Assembly: GCF_004027225.2 (NCBI RefSeq)
Contig: NC_044302.2
Location: forward strand, 34,053,449-34,117,448
Length of the DNA: 64,000 nucleotides
Source of the DNA: Strigops habroptila
Taxonomy: Eukaryota; Chordata; Aves; Psittaciformes; Psittacidae
Direction of reading: 5' to 3'
A program made the position numbers and the translations under genes. The first letter of the stretch is position 1. Each line of letters starts with the position of its first letter. The notes beneath the pieces were generated by a model, which worked only from the letters and a program-made list of their open reading frames with translations, was not told where the DNA came from and ran no database searches. Of this stretch, positions 26,421 through 40,029 are shown one piece after another.

Positions 26421-29400
26421 TAATAATACCTACACACAGTCATTAACCAAGAAGAATGTTAGGGAATAAGAAGAACTACTCAAGTGAGATGCAGAGTTTC
26501 TAATGAGTAAAAGCAAATTCAGCTGTTTTTACACATTTGCTGTCTCAACCGAAGCTTCATTGACAGCAAGGAATACTGTTTTGCATCCTTGATTAAAAAT
26601 AATAGATCTAATTATAAGGAATCATTACAGCATCTAAATACCTTTCAGGTCTTAGAGTGCTTTAACATTCAACCACAAGAAGCTTTCAAATGAAGTGATG
26701 ATACCTGAATACTAAAGAATTTCAGGGTGCATGAATGAATAAGCAGGGATGAAAAATATTGTTTACCCGAGGCTTAACATTAGACAATTCTGAAAATCAG
26801 AACCATACTGTCAGCTAAATCGTCTCCCCAGGGCCTTGCTTGAAATCTGAGACAGATTACATTTTGGAAGCTTTTTCTGTGTGGAATTCTGTTTGTGGTC
26901 TACACACATCAGGTTTTTTTCTTATTTGCTTTTTAGGACAGTTTTATGGTTAGCAATAATACACTAAAGGTACACCTCAGCAACACTGTACGGAATAATC
27001 CAGTAAAATATCATCTTTTGGAACTATGTGCTTACCTTTCCTTCCAAAGAGATAATATTGAATTTTCCTTGTCCAATACAACCAAGAAGTTTTTGAAGAA
27101 ACACAAAGAATAAAAGTTCATGAAGGAAAATCTTTAGCATGGGGCAGTTAGATGTTTTAATCTGGACTCTTTGCTGGTTTGTTTTTAATTTCAGCCTGAT
27201 TAATTTTAAGAAGTAAGGGAGGAAAAAAAAAAAAAAAGAATGTCATGTAACCTGTTGTGGAGATTCATGTCACATCCATGTGATAAGTTCACAAGAGGCT
27301 GGCTCATATCTGACCATTACTATTGCCTAACTGCCTGTATAGGCTGGTTAATAGCTTACTGCAGATGATGGTATAGACAGAGAAGTCTTTCAAGCACATT
27401 TTTTAATTTTCATTTACCACTGCTAAGAAGATAGTGCTAGGAAAAAAAAAAAAAATGAATAGAGAAGAAAAGAAAATTTTTCTATAGGGTTTGCTACTTG
27501 AGAAAACACTACTATTTGCATTAACATTTATGTTTCTTCACAGAAACATTACTTTTGTTATTTCAGGGCTTTACTGCCTCAGCCTTTATTTTGTATGTGT
27601 GTTCCAACGGTTCTGCTGCTGGCTGCATTCAAATTCTTAAGTTAGTATTTCTCTTCATAACTGCAAATAGATCTTACAGGAAATGAACTTTTGCTTGCAG
27701 CATTTTAGTATTGGAAAAGCCGGTTATTCTTTTCCAGTTTTAACCATGGGGAGGCAAAAGCAACTGGACGTCACAAATTAATTAAACTCAGGCAACCAGG
27801 AACTTCATTACGGTTACCTGTAATTCTTTGTGTTGGTTTAGAGACAAATCTCAAGATCTTTACGTGGCTCTCATTAAGACAAAAATCCTCTCAGGTAAGT
27901 ATGAATTTTCTTTGCTCAAGACCTAGGTAAGGGTTTCAATTTGGCATGATGTAGTTTCAGTCTTTCAGACAAGCTCTTTCTTACAGTCTGAAAAGGCAAT
28001 GAACCTTGATGCCATCCAGTTTTCAGACTAGTTTGATTTGATGAGAGAGGTGGTATGAAATCCAGACTAAAACGTAAAGAACAATGCCTAGTATATTGTG
28101 GCTGAGAGGTTTCTCTTTTTCATGCATATTCCACCACAAAGCTGTTCTAAATTTCTGTTCTTCTGGAGTCAAAGTGTTCAGTAAACTACTCATAGTTTAC
28201 AGAAAATATTAAATGAACAATAATAGAAAACTATGACCAAACATTAGAAAAATATGGATGCTGGCAATTAAATCTGACAAGTCCATCTTAAGCTAATATG
28301 AAAAGACACAGAAATTAACTTCAGCTATGCAATCCTGGAGTCTTGCTGGATGCTTCAAATGAGTCAGAAATACTGCAATGGCTGAAAAAGCCAAGCATTC
28401 ACTGCCAGGTAAGGCAGAGATGGGGCATGTAAGTGATCCAAGTATCCAGTCTCTCGCTGTCTTGGGTTTCTCTGCCATAAATTAGTGTCCCCTGATTGTC
28501 TCTTCCCAGCATGACATTTTCTTCCATTTTCTATTACAGAAAGAGAAAGTCTATCTCTGCTAGTCCTTAGTTACCTCTTAGAAAGAAGAAGACAACAATT
28601 TAGAGGATTTAGTGAATACATTGACAAAAAATCACATAGATTTCTAACACCTCTAGCATCTTAGATTAAGCTGTCCAGTTTGTTTCTGAATTCCCATGAG
28701 AGTTCTAGTTCAACTCAACTTTTATAAAATTTATCAGATCGGCAATTGTATGAGAGGACTTTTAAAAGTACACTGAACACAGTAATTTACACGTATAGTT
28801 AAGCAACAAACCTTGTTTCATTCACCTCTAACAATTTTGGATTTAATATTGTATGATCACAGTGCACTGTGTAGAAAAGTGTATATATATATATATATAA
28901 AATGCCTATACATGGACTCATCACAAGCAACCACAAGAATAAGAATATATTGTAGCATGATGTCTCATCCAAATTTTTTAAAAACTCAAAGAACTTCTCA
29001 AATTTTTTTTTCTTTTTTTGCTCTGTTTTGAACTGCTATCTTCTGCTGACTTTTAAGAAGCAAAAGAAAAATGAACAGCAATTCTCTTCTACATATATAA
29101 CCAGTTGTTTAGGTATCAGGTCATCTCCACAATGTAATAAACTATCAGGATTAGGTTTAACACTGTATGTTGTGTTTTAAAAAAAATGTACTCCTGTAAT
29201 GTCACTCAAAATGTTTTCCTGCACCTTTTCCAGTTTTAACTTTTCAACTTAATGGCGATGTCTTCACATATTTGAAATCCTGAGCTCTTACCGGTCCTTG
29301 TAGTTAACTTTGAATTTTATTGTTCTCTTGTTTTTTTGAATTTCGCTTTCAAAGTAGAATGAAGCTGTCAAAGAAAACACTAAGCACACGTTAAACAATG

Positions 29401-32400
29401 AATATCTGTCAAGGTTACAAAATTCTGAGTCAAATTCAATTTCTATCAAGCCCTAGAGATGATGCTTTGCAAATAGATGAGGTAGAGATCAGATGTAAGA
29501 ACTTAGAGAAAACAGAAAAATTAAGGCTGATGCTTTGGAACAGGCAGAATTGTTGTAGGATTATTTCTGCTTCAGCATGTCTATGTTGAAGTACTTAAAG
29601 TGAGAAAAATACTAATGGACTATATAGGAAAGAAAAGTTTTGATAAATTGAAAGTGACGCAGTGAACTTAAGATAAGGACGGTAGGTTAAGAGCAGCATA
29701 TAAGGAGCTGTAGATCAGGAGTTCATCACTTATCTAGAGAAAGAAAAGAGAAAACTGAAGCTGACTGCAGAATAATTTCACAAGGGGAGAAATCCCAATG
29801 GAGCAGCTCCAGAAGCTGTACTCTTTCCCAGGGCAAGTTGCCAACTCCAAACTCTCTGAAAGCCTTAACCCACAGTGCAGAGGGTATTCTGCCTCTCACA
29901 ATGGCTGTATCTGGTTATTCATGTTGGTGTTAAAGGTAATAACTTTGTTTAAACTGGCAGAGATCAAGCTGGCATGATTTACAGAAAGGCAGGCGCAATT
30001 CACATATAAGGAAGAAGGAATTATTGCATCATGTGGAATGTGCCATGTGCCTTGACAAGTGGCTTTGCTGGAGAGGGACCAAACCCCATTTACTCCCATG
30101 CACATGTATTTTATATATGTGACTGAAAGAAAGATAACACCAAGAAATACATTACTAATATAAAAACACCCAAAGAGGAAAATCTTACCTGAAGTAGCCA
30201 GTTCACATATTTCTGTGCTTGCACCTTGCCTGAGTATAAATCCTTTCTAGGGTTTGTGTCTTTAAGTAAGGTTCAAGGCTGATTTTTCATTAGCTACTTG
30301 TTTACAGGTTTTTGCCTTCAAATTTTGACAGGCTCCATTGAGTGATTCAGTTGTGAGTTGTGGTCTGTATAGATGTATGGTCTGTGCAATGTCTTCAACA
30401 CAACACTCTGCCACACTGATTGCCTTTAGTCTTAGAATTAAGTATTTTAAAATAATAATGTCCTTATTTCTACCATTGGATGAGTTGTAAATGGTGGACC
30501 TAAATGTGAAGACCAAGGGCATTTAGCTCCAGAAAGAGTACCAGCTGAGTGAGGGTATTTCAATTGTCTCCAAGTCCCTGATTCAGTTACCATCACTTAG
30601 ATATCTGGTGTCACATCATATGTGATGCTGTATCCTACTTGGCCTCCATCTGTCTTTCCGGAAGGATGCAGGCCTCATCATGTGTTGTATATACCACTGC
30701 AGGCAGATGTTTTAGATACTTTAGGGTGTCTAAATACCTATGCTTACACAACACAATCAACCCCCAAATATTCAACTTCATTCATCTAAGAGTGCAATTT
30801 GGCTGCAAGACACAAAGTACATACACACAGCGAAGTGTGAGCCACAGCTATGCAGAAGCCTTATTGTCCAAAATCCCATTATAGTCAATGAGAATCTAGT
30901 CAGCAGAGTCTAGAAAACCACACACACACTTTGAAGTTGGTACCTACATTAGATCTACTGTAGAAGAGCTACTGCATATTCCTAAATTAAAATATTTGAA
31001 TCTGGATATTGTTCCCATGCTACATATCCAAAGAAAAAGATGCAAAGACAGTAGAGGCAAATGTACGGGAACTTAGTCAGAAACATATGAAACTAACTCA
31101 TAAGAATTCAGAGCACAGAACAGAAGTAGAGTTTGTCCAAGATCAAATAAATAAATAGTTTTCAACCTGAAAATCATAAGTAATCAAAACTACTGAAGTA
31201 AACAGAACAAACCATGTGCCACTGGAGAATGAGAGAACACAAGAACAAAAAGCATAATTTGATAAAGATCAAGTTCTCACCATGTGTCTCAACCTTTTCC
31301 AGTTTGTGTACTTCAATGGGCTTGCATCTGTAAGCCTATCAGCTGTTTTGGTCTTCCTATAGGTTGATTCACACACTAGCTATATAAGATATATAACAGT
31401 GTCATTTCCTAATCATGGCACAACATGAATCATTCTGTTAACTAGGATTAATCTGACTACCATATAATGCTCACACCTATTTAGACAGAAATCTAAAACT
31501 TTACTAAGGTGCAATACTATAAGCATTAAAAATGTAAATCTAAAGGGATGTGAAGATTTTAAATTAGTAAATGAGCATCACACTGGTCTAGGCAATACAA
31601 TGAATCATTATGAATCACCTGGCAGAAACCGCAACTCAACTTCAAAGCAAAAATTAGTGGCTTGGTCCTCTGGGTGGAGGGAGCCATAAAATACTAACAT
31701 CAGCTTTTGTATGTAGCAAGCTCATTATAGAAAGCTAACCCTGCCCAGTATCTTGTATTACTAATCCAGGGACTCTTGCAACTCATCTTCTTTTCCTATG
31801 CTCTCCTTCAATGTAAATGCAAATGAAACAGGTAACACCACCGCAGCATGTGAACAGTTTCTCTCTCTGCAGCAGTCTTTCACTTCTTATTTGCTTTGCT
31901 CTCTGAAGCAGCTTCCTGAAAATTCCAGTTTCCAGGCCCAGCACTCTCAGAGGAAGCTTCCAAAATCATTCTTAAATCATTTGACCCACCTTCCCTAGGA
32001 TATTCCTCCCCTCCTGTTGTGTTCAGTTCTCTCATCATTTTAAATTGTGAGCAACAAAACTGAGTTCAACAGATTCCCTGAGTTTGAGTCTGTGAAAACT
32101 GAGTATTTGGTGGAAAGCTGCAGGATCCATCCACCTCTCCTCCACCCTGATCTACAGAATAACATTTTCTTCCCTTGTGTCTTTTTTGAGACTTAGTACT
32201 GAAACTAGGCTGGAAACACCACCCAGAAGCAACACAACTGATTGTAAAATTATTCTCCAAGAATCAAAGAGCCAAACTTTTGTCTACAAGCAGGGGCTTT
32301 CCAGACCTCTGGCATGTGTAGGATGAATGCTAGGGATAGTTTTAACCAGTTTACACTGTCAGAACAATGTATTCAAGCCTTCAAGTATCGATGAGATCTC

Positions 32401-34189
32401 TCAATCTTGTATAACTCAGCTGTGCGTATGTCTGCATGCACTAAGATTTCACTAAGAGTGAAACTGGACTGAGAAGATACCTCCCTACTTAAAGAGAGCT
32501 AATTAAAAAATGGAATGCAAAATAAATCAGCTAACTCATCTTAAAAAGCAGAGAAGCACAGCCCACGCAGGAGAAGCAGCCAAACTACTACCATCCTTCT
32601 TCCAGAGGATAAAAGAGAACATCTGTGAAAAGTCCTCCCTTCAGTTTTTCCAGCATAGCAAGCACAGGAGTTGAGAAGGCATTAATCACATTTCACCTGT
32701 TGTATCTGAGGGAAAAAAAACCTCTGTGGGAGGCATAATATGACTGAGAAAAAACACCTACCTTTGGGATCAGATTTCCTGATTAAATATAACTACTACA
32801 TTGTTGAAGAGGTTCTGAATCCCTGTGTCTGTGTAAGTGGAAAGTTAGCTGTGTTTCTCTGTTTTACAGTGGGAACGACTCAAATCTCTCTGTCTCAGGA
32901 TACCTTCCAGCAACAGAAGGGGAAATATGTACAGACCGCTTGCAGCCTAAGTATACTCTTAAGCTGTCCTTTCACACAGTATGTAAATTCAGAGCTTTAA
33001 TGGTCAGTTAGTGCCTGTGTTATTAGGACTCTCAGATGTGTGGGTGCTCTGTAACAATTTCATTTGACTATGATTAGTGTTCTTTAGTTTCCAGCTCAAG
33101 TTTTTTTCTTGTGTTGCTTTACACAGTCACACAATTGACCCCCCAGTAGGGGCTAAATTTCACGTTAGGTGAGGTGATTCATGAATATATATTATGTCTC
33201 TAAAAACACTTTGGGATACACTACAGGGTAAAAGACACATTTAGAAATGCAAGTCATCATTATCATCAATAAATTGGATGTTGGAGACACAAAAGCCAAA
33301 TTCAGCAGCATGAACTTTTTTTTTTAGTTTCATTTGTATCTAAAAATATGGGCCATATACACCACAGTGGCCATGAAATTCTTCAAGCTGATTTTAGTAA
33401 CAGTCATTATGTTAAAAAATGAAATTCTCCTTGTGTCAGAGAGGAACTGGGAAGAAACAAAGAAAGAGAAGTAACTCCTGCAGCACCTTTGTGCCTTTCT
33501 AGAATTGCTGATAGTCATTCTTTCTTTCAGCAGTTCCCTTGCTCCTTTTGTGTAAAAAGTACCACCATCTAATGAAACAAATAAGGCCTGACAGTTTAAA
33601 TACGCTATTCTGTTCTTTTCAAACACAAGTGTTAACCATCAAGACAAACGATACCCACTGCTTCACTATCAGCAAAGTCATTGTTATCCCAGATAGAGTG
33701 CCATAAAAATAAAAGCCATTCTGCATGTGCAGCTTCATCAAGCCAGGTCATGTCAGCCCCTCAGGGTAGACAGCACTGTACTAATTTTATTATTCTGTTT
33801 TTAAACATGACCTCCTTAGATCTTTTAGTGTGTCCCATATAACAATGCAGAACTGACACATTGTACTCAAGCTCCTACTCCCAGCCACCCCCAATTTCTG
33901 AATATCCTACCCAGTCAACATGTGTGCTGTCCAAAACAATGATGAAATGGTCACATTTGGCTTAATGACACCTGTTGTGCGTTGCTTGACTATTCAGTGG
34001 TCATGAGATCAAATCAAAATTACTATCTGCAAGATTGATCAGTGTTACCAATTTAATGGCCTAGGCACTATATTTCACAGAAGACTCCACCCCCAAAACC
34101 TGATCTGATTTTTATAAGCCCATTAACACAGTTGCAGTGGGAGAGTTTCATCCTGAATTACATCAAGATATAATGGCTAGAAGTCATCC
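26421..34189. other. Noncoding sequence
   Basis: No gene supported. A (TA)9 run lies at 28,882-28,899 and A-runs near 27,221-27,238 and 27,440-27,455. The segment 27,740-27,860 contains clustered TAATTAA-type words but nothing I can assign. Confidence 0.5.
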
Positions 34190-34760
34190 TGAGTATGGAG
34201 GAATCTGGGGGACCCACAGTGGAGCAGCCTGTTCCTGAAGGACTGTACCCCATAGAAGGGACCCACGCTGGAGCAGTTTGTGAAGAAGTGAAGTCCTTAG
34301 AATAGACCCACATTAGGGAAGCTAACGGAAGACTGTCTCCCATGGGAGAGACCCCACACTGGGGCAGGGAAGGAGTGTAAGAAGGAAGGAGCAGCAGAGA
34401 CAATGCATGATGAAATGATGGCAACCCCCATTGTCCATCCCCCTGCATTTCCCATCCACCTGCACAGCTCAGGGGTAAGAGGTGGCAAAATGTAGAGTGA
34501 AGTTGAGCCCAAGACGAAGTAAGGGGTTAGGGGAAGGTGTTTTAAAATTTCATTTTATCCTACTCTGATCTGACTGCTAAATTTTAGATAAATTTCCTAA
34601 TTTAAGTCTGTTTTGCCCATGGTGGTGATGGTAATCAGTGAGTGATCTCCCTGTCCTTATCTCAACCCATGAGGTTTTCATCTTATTTTTCTCCCATGTC
34701 CAGTTGAAGTAGGGGAGTGATAGAGCGGCTTGGTGGTCCAGCCACCGTCATCCCACCACA
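34190..34760 (+). mobile_element. 5'-truncated ERVL-type LTR
   Basis: The segment resembles a well-represented avian ERVL LTR. It contains imperfect roughly 45-bp tandem units built around GAAGGACTGTACCCC, GGGACCCACGCTGGAGCAG and GACTGTCTCCCATGGGAGAG. These are followed by GTGAAGTTGAGCCC, a TTTTATCCTACTCTGATCTG region, GTCTGTTTTGCCCATGG, CTCCCTGTCCTTATCTCAAC, and a terminus GGGGAGTGATAGAGCGGCTT ending in CACCACA at 34,760. The usual 5' half of the LTR (TG start, promoter) is not recognisable upstream of about 34,190. No internal retroviral sequence is attached, so it is a solo or truncated LTR. Family naming is from memory. Confidence 0.7.
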
Positions 34761-37700
34761 CCTGGTAATATCATCCCAAAGGAGTTTTGCACACTATAAC
34801 TAGATCATAGGAGACACTAGGTTCTTAGAAAGGTCTGGTGCCTGCTGCACTGCATCCACTGGCTAATGTCCAGTGGGGCTTCTACAAACTTGACAGGGTG
34901 TTACATACTTGTTTTTTGTTGTTGTTGGGGTTTTAGGGGTTTTTTTGGTTTTTGTTTTCTGGGGTTTTTTTGGGAGGGAGGGTGTGGATTTCTTTGTTTG
35001 TTTGTTTGTGGGTTTTTTAAGATTTTACCCAATCATCTCTTGGTATGTAAAGGTCTGGAGCTCGTACTGTGTTTTGGTTTGTTATTTATTTATTTATTTG
35101 GGGGGGGGGGGTGTAGGGTGTCAGCCAGGAAGGAAGGAAGGAAGAACGTTAGCCCAATATTTGAATTGTACATTAGGAATTACTTAATGTCTCTCCCCAC
35201 ATACCTCATTGGGTAAGAAAATAGTAGTGAAGGAGGACTTAGAGGTGGCTATCATCTCCTCCCCTGCTTGACTACTTCCACAAAAACATATATACCTTAG
35301 TACATGTAAATAATCATCTAATACAGCAGGATGATGACCTGCAAGCAACCTTGTTCATCTGGTTTCCAAAGGCTTATCTGCCAGAACAAATCTGGCTTCT
35401 TCCAAAGATGGCAGACTGCAGAGAACAGAGAACATGTCTTCGTAGAAGTACAACGTCATGAAAAAACATCAAAACTAACTGTGAACAGGACAATTTTAGC
35501 CAGTAGTATGTGTTAACACAGCAGTCAGTCTGACACACTTGGCTGTTGGGAAGGTTTGCTCAGGTGATTTGTTTTTGCTCCCCTAACACAGCTATGCTGT
35601 TGGCAGTCAGCCAAGTGGCACAGAGCCAGGAATCATACCACACAAATATCAGTGTTATCAGAGGGATCAGTGCTAATTGGTCAGATAATGACAAAGCCTG
35701 ACAAAATAGGAATGTTCTACCTATTTATCTCAGTTTGTCATTCTGTTTGCTTTTATTTCATATTCTCTGCTTCATGAATGATCAAGGCAACAGGGAACAA
35801 AAAAGTATGAGAGACCAAAGGTCTGTGTTTATCAGACAGTCTGAAAAACTTGCTGCCTCCTGAATGTTTCTCTCCATTGGAAGCAACCCTGATGTATACT
35901 TTTGCTGTTGGGCAAATCAACCTGCTAGCTTCGCACTTGCATCACTTAAGTTTTCTCAACTTCTCAGAAAAATGGAGAAAAGACATACCAAAAACTTCTC
36001 AGGAACATTTTCACATTTCTCCTTCAATATGTTTTGTAGGCAGGCAGAAGAATGCTGAAGAACAACAAGCTATGGAAATGCTAATAACCATATTTGTGTT
36101 AAACATGTATTAAAAGATGGGTTCATGCTGAACACATGGAAGTGTGCTATTTTAATCTGTCTCAGCAACATATGCTTACGCTTCCTGTCCTGACAGACAG
36201 AGATGTCTCCCTGATAGAGCTTTTACAGTTTGAAGCTTCCATACATGGCCTCTGAGAATTTTGTTCTGGCAATTCCTGTCCAGTCGTATTTGCTGATATA
36301 ACCTTCAAAACTGTTTCTAAATGACAGTTCTGCTATATGTACTGTGAGGATTCAAATCCCCCCAAAATATAGAATGCAGTGAAATGACCTTTTCTTCTGT
36401 TTGTTCTGTTGCAGCAGTGTGTTCATGTAGTGATTTTCAGGCTTGGTAGCTGACTGTTTCTGCAAGACATTGGCATTCACTGGCATTCTTTTGTTTCTGG
36501 ATGAATATGTAAAAACAAAAGTGTCATGTTGTTTGAACAGATTTCTGGCCAACCTTAATTTAAAACTGGAGTGTGTGTGCATAGTTGGCTATTTCAAACT
36601 ATCAGTCACTCCAAAAGGTTTACTTTGTTTAGTTAAGAGGCGAAAAACAAGAGTCGGTGAGGCTAATTCTTGGAGGCTGGAATTATCATATCAAACAGTG
36701 CTTAAACCTGCAACAATCCAATGTCTCTTCATCTGGCTTGCGCTTTCGGAACAGTGCATGACTTCTTAGACTCAGTTTTCACACACATCATAAACTCCAG
36801 CCAAAAGCAAAAATAAAAAGAAAACCCTCCATTGTTATGACATGGCTATAAATACAAACAGTGAATTATAACAGTAAAATATGTTATGCAAATTACAGCT
36901 GATTTTAAAATAACCCAATCTGACTGCCTACAGAATGAGTGAAGAATTATACAGCATTTTTCAAACTCTTAGTTAATTTTTGACCCCTTCAAACCATTCT
37001 TATTACTCCAAGTTTTTTAGTTTTAACAACCATTAAAAAAGTTTTTATATTGCCACGTAAAAATAGATCTGGGCAGATCTGTAAAGCACTCAAAGTTACA
37101 GAATTTTTCGGATTTGCTTCAGGTGGGTAGGTAGTGATATCTTCTCCTTGTGCACATAGAGCTTCTGGTGTCTGCGCCTTTCTGTGACATTAGAGAGATT
37201 TACACAGATACCATTTGGCAGAATATTTTAGAGACATTTGTTTTAAGATGAGTGTTTCTTGAGTGTGAGGCATCACAAGTGGTTTTAGCCTCCCAGCTGT
37301 GTTTCTTGGCTGGCAAAAGCTGCATGTGATGTGACAGCACAGAATAAAGTTTGAAACAACACTTAAAGAAAAGGTTTGAAGAAGAAAACAAGGTCGCTAT
37401 CCATCTGATGGAAATCACAATGGGTAAACAAATTTAGTGAGAGGTAAATGAATTCTGGTTAAGAAAAAAAACCAATAGATCTTTGGACTGGCAAAAGACA
37501 GTGCCTAGGAGCCATTTAAAGAGACCATACTACTTGTCACTGTCCTTTTCTAGCTGTGTCTGTCCTCTACTCCATGTGACATATGTATTACAAAAAAAGC
37601 TTCATGATTTGGGAAATATCTACCCAGCAGATAAAATGCTTCGTCTTTCCTTCCACCTTCAAATGCCTGGCCAAGGCAGTTAATTACTATTTATAAAGAG

Positions 37701-37986
37701 TTCCAACGAAACAGGGCTGGGTGGGGGGAAGGGAGAGAGAAGAAAAATAGTATATTAAAAAACATTTGGGGAACCAGCCAGGGAGCAATGCCAACCCCAG
37801 ATCTTAAAGCTAAAATATGTTTATCTTAGGGGGCTTTCCTGTCTCCAAGTTTCTGTGTGGAGGGCCAGGCAGGGTTCACAGGGGAAAATCTCAGGTTGGG
37901 CTGAATTAAAAACTCAGCAGTCCCCAGAGTCCCTACTGCCTATATCTTTACCCTGCCAGCACATCCCCAATGGACCCACGGCCTTT
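34761..37986. other. Noncoding sequence
   Basis: Apart from the G/T-rich block at 34,906-35,146 there is no recognised element or gene. Short frames on both strands have no family resemblance. Confidence 0.5.
34906..35146. repeat. G/T-rich low-complexity block with quadruplex motif, (TTTG)n, (TTTA)n, G12 and (GGAA)n
   Basis: The plus strand is almost devoid of C for about 100 bp and carries runs of G in T. Positions 34,961-34,982 hold four G-runs separated by loops of 7, 1 and 1 nt, which satisfies the canonical G-quadruplex pattern. It is followed by TTTG units near 34,997-35,010, TTTA units (35,082-35,098), a G12 run (35,100-35,111) and GGAA units (35,127-35,144). Open frames across it are compositional artefacts. 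Confidence 0.8.
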
Positions 37987-37991
37987 GCAGT
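37987..37991. repeat. Target-site duplication, left copy (GCAGT)
   Basis: GCAGT sits immediately before the TGTCATGG terminus of the retroviral unit and recurs exactly after its ...CACGACA terminus at 43,621. Five-base duplications are typical of ERVL-type integration. A chance match of 5 bp at this exact register is roughly one in a thousand. Confidence 0.75.
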
Positions 37992-38057
37992 TGTCATGGT
38001 TTGAGCCCAGCCGGTAACTCAGAACCACGCACCCGCTCGCTCACTCCCCCCCTTCTT
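37992..38057. repeat. Left terminal inverted repeat of the ERV
   Basis: Begins TGTCATGGTTTGAGCCCAGC and runs through CGCTCACTCCCCCCC to TTCTT. Aligned by eye with the reverse complement of 43,555-43,620 it shows about 7 mismatches in 66 bp and no gaps. The same sequence in reverse orientation is the normal 3' terminus of an avian ERVL LTR, so at this end the LTR terminus points the wrong way for a 5' LTR. Confidence 0.85.
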
Positions 38058-38528
38058 AAGGAAATGCAAAAGGTGAGACCATGTACCTGAGACTTAAATA
38101 CATTAAAATTTTTACCCCAAAAATAGTAAAAGCATAGCACAAACAACCCTATCACAAAGGCATAGGAGAAGCCAGTCACATCCACATCAGCCCTGCCACT
38201 TCAGTGCTAGGGCTTGCACTCATCCAAGTTTTAATGCTGTGAATTAATACTCATTTCTACTGACAAGTACTTCTCCCCAGCAAGTTCTAGTGAGGGGCAG
38301 GGTTTGCATCAGGTGTCCTCCGAAAGGACTATTCCACCAAAATTATTCTATGATCATATGACATATCTGCTTCTTGCACCTCTGCTACTACATGCAAGAT
38401 GGGAGCAGGTAGACAAAAAAAAAAAAATTAATCTCCGATAACAAATTATGTAAGACACTGCAGACTGGAAAAATATACCTTTAAGACTCACATACTCACG
38501 TGTGTTTAGACTGCTAGTAGTTTTTTTG
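38058..38528. other. Unassigned segment between left terminus and primer binding site
   Basis: This 471 bp occupies the place of a 5' LTR body but shows no direct or inverted similarity by eye to the 3' LTR segment (43,362-43,554). It does not end in a CA dinucleotide next to the primer binding site as an intact LTR should. An A13 run lies near 38,415. On the minus strand a 63-codon frame (37,994-38,185) with a hydrophobic stretch overlaps the terminal repeat; I do not consider it a gene. It may be LTR sequence of another family, antisense LTR, or captured DNA. Confidence 0.5.
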
Positions 38529-38546
38529 TGGCGCCCAATGAGGGGC
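38529..38546 (+). other. Retroviral primer binding site, tRNA-Lys type
   Basis: TGGCGCCCAATGAGGGGC matches the complement of a tRNA-Lys 3' end (TGGCGCCCAACGTGGGGC class) at 16 of 18 positions. It is the expected start of minus-strand DNA synthesis and marks the end of the 5' LTR position. The downstream leader (GGGTTGAGATAACGACAG...) runs to the first gag-like ATG near 38,772. Confidence 0.7.
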
Positions 38547-39519
38547 ACGAAGGGTTGAGATAACGACAGATCTGACCAGAGTGTGTCTAATCATATTTGT
38601 GACAAGCATTCATTGTTACTACTCGTCACAATGGTGATTATTTGGCTCTCAGACTTGTTGCGCTTGATCTCAGAGTTTCAGCATGTTCTACCTTACTTAC
38701 AGCCACTATTTGCTGTTTTAGCGTTTACCGGCTGAAGGGCCTGGGCTAAGGTTCTTGTTTCACTGTACTTCATGGTAATGACTTGTAATACAATAGACTC
38801 ATTGATCATGAAACTGGTCTGGTTTGTGCTTCCAGTGTGGCCATCACCTCTATACTTTGGGAGGTATATAATGAAATATTTTAGCAATTGCATACCTTTT
38901 TTTTTCTCCTCGGGGGGTCAGCTTACGAAGGAGGCATTCCCTTTCATCCCCCGTTCCCCCACAAGCCTGTTTGCAACAGCAGTTGAGAGTTCTGAGTGTT
39001 TTAGATGGCCTTTGAATACCCTTGAAACCTGCCTGCTGATTGAGCTGGGGATCAGCATGTTGGCAAACATACGGAGTGTGTTTTACCCATGGCCATCCCG
39101 TTGTAGGAACATCCTATTTTGTCTGATCTCAAAAGTTCAGCAGTATCGGGTTCAAATCTGGTCTAGGGTTAGACGATGATATAGGAGGACCACCAAGAGA
39201 TTTTCCCTGAGGCTGGACAGTCATGAGTGGCAGGGTGTGTGGCATATTATGGGCAAGTATCTAGGCCAGTGGGCCCCTCCAGTGCTTTGGAACTTCACCA
39301 CTGAACAAGTGCAACATCCGGAAAAACTAGTAAAACACTTAAACGAGGTGTGCTGTTGTTCTGTTTATACCAGAGAGGGACAACTCGCTGCAACGTGCTG
39401 GGCCTTGGCCTACGCCTATGCTCAACACTATCCAGCACCTTCAAAGGGAAAAAAATGTCTCTGGATCTGATGGCAAAGCAACAGACAACGCAGCTATACC
39501 AACTACAAGCACAGCAGCT

Positions 39520-39890
39520 GCTCAAACCCTGACCGCAACAGACAACGCAGCTACTCCAAGTACACCAGCTACACCAACCCCAGTGACAAGCACAACAGAT
39601 ACTCAAACTCTGACCACAACAGACAACGCAACTACTCCAACTTCAAATACAGCAGCTACATCAACCCCAGTGACAAGCACAGCAGCTACTCAAACCCCGA
39701 CAGCAACAGACAATGTGGCTACCCCGAGCACCGCAGCTACACCAACCCCAGTGACAAGCACAGTAGCTACTCAAACCCCAACAGCAACAGTCAATGTGTC
39801 TACTCCAAGCACCGCAGCCACACCAACCCCAGTGACAAGCACAGTAGCTACTCAAACCCCAACAGCAACGGACAATGCAGCTGTTGGTGT
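39520..39890 (+). repeat. 27-codon tandem repeats in gag
   Basis: Units beginning GCTCAAACCC or ACTCAAACYC start at 39,520, 39,601, 39,688 and 39,769 (81, 87, 81 and 81 bp), with a partial fifth from 39,850. Each encodes Thr/Ala/Pro-rich text including TPVTST and TDN words. All lengths are multiples of three, so expansion and contraction would have kept frame. Confidence 0.85.
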
Positions 39891-39939
39891 TACTCAACTC
39901 CCAAGCACAACAGCTGCACCAATCCCAGCAACAGACACT

Positions 39940-40029
39940 GCAGCCACTCCAACCCTAGTGGCAGATGCTGCAGCCACTCCAATCCTAGTGGCAGACACTG
40001 CAGCCACTCCAACCACAGTGACAAACACT
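39940..40029 (+). repeat. Three 30-bp tandem repeats in gag
   Basis: GCAGCCACTCCAA... units start at 39,940, 39,970 and 40,000, each 30 bp (10 codons, AATPxxVADx-like). They form a second repeat tier directly after the 27-codon array, again in frame. Confidence 0.85.
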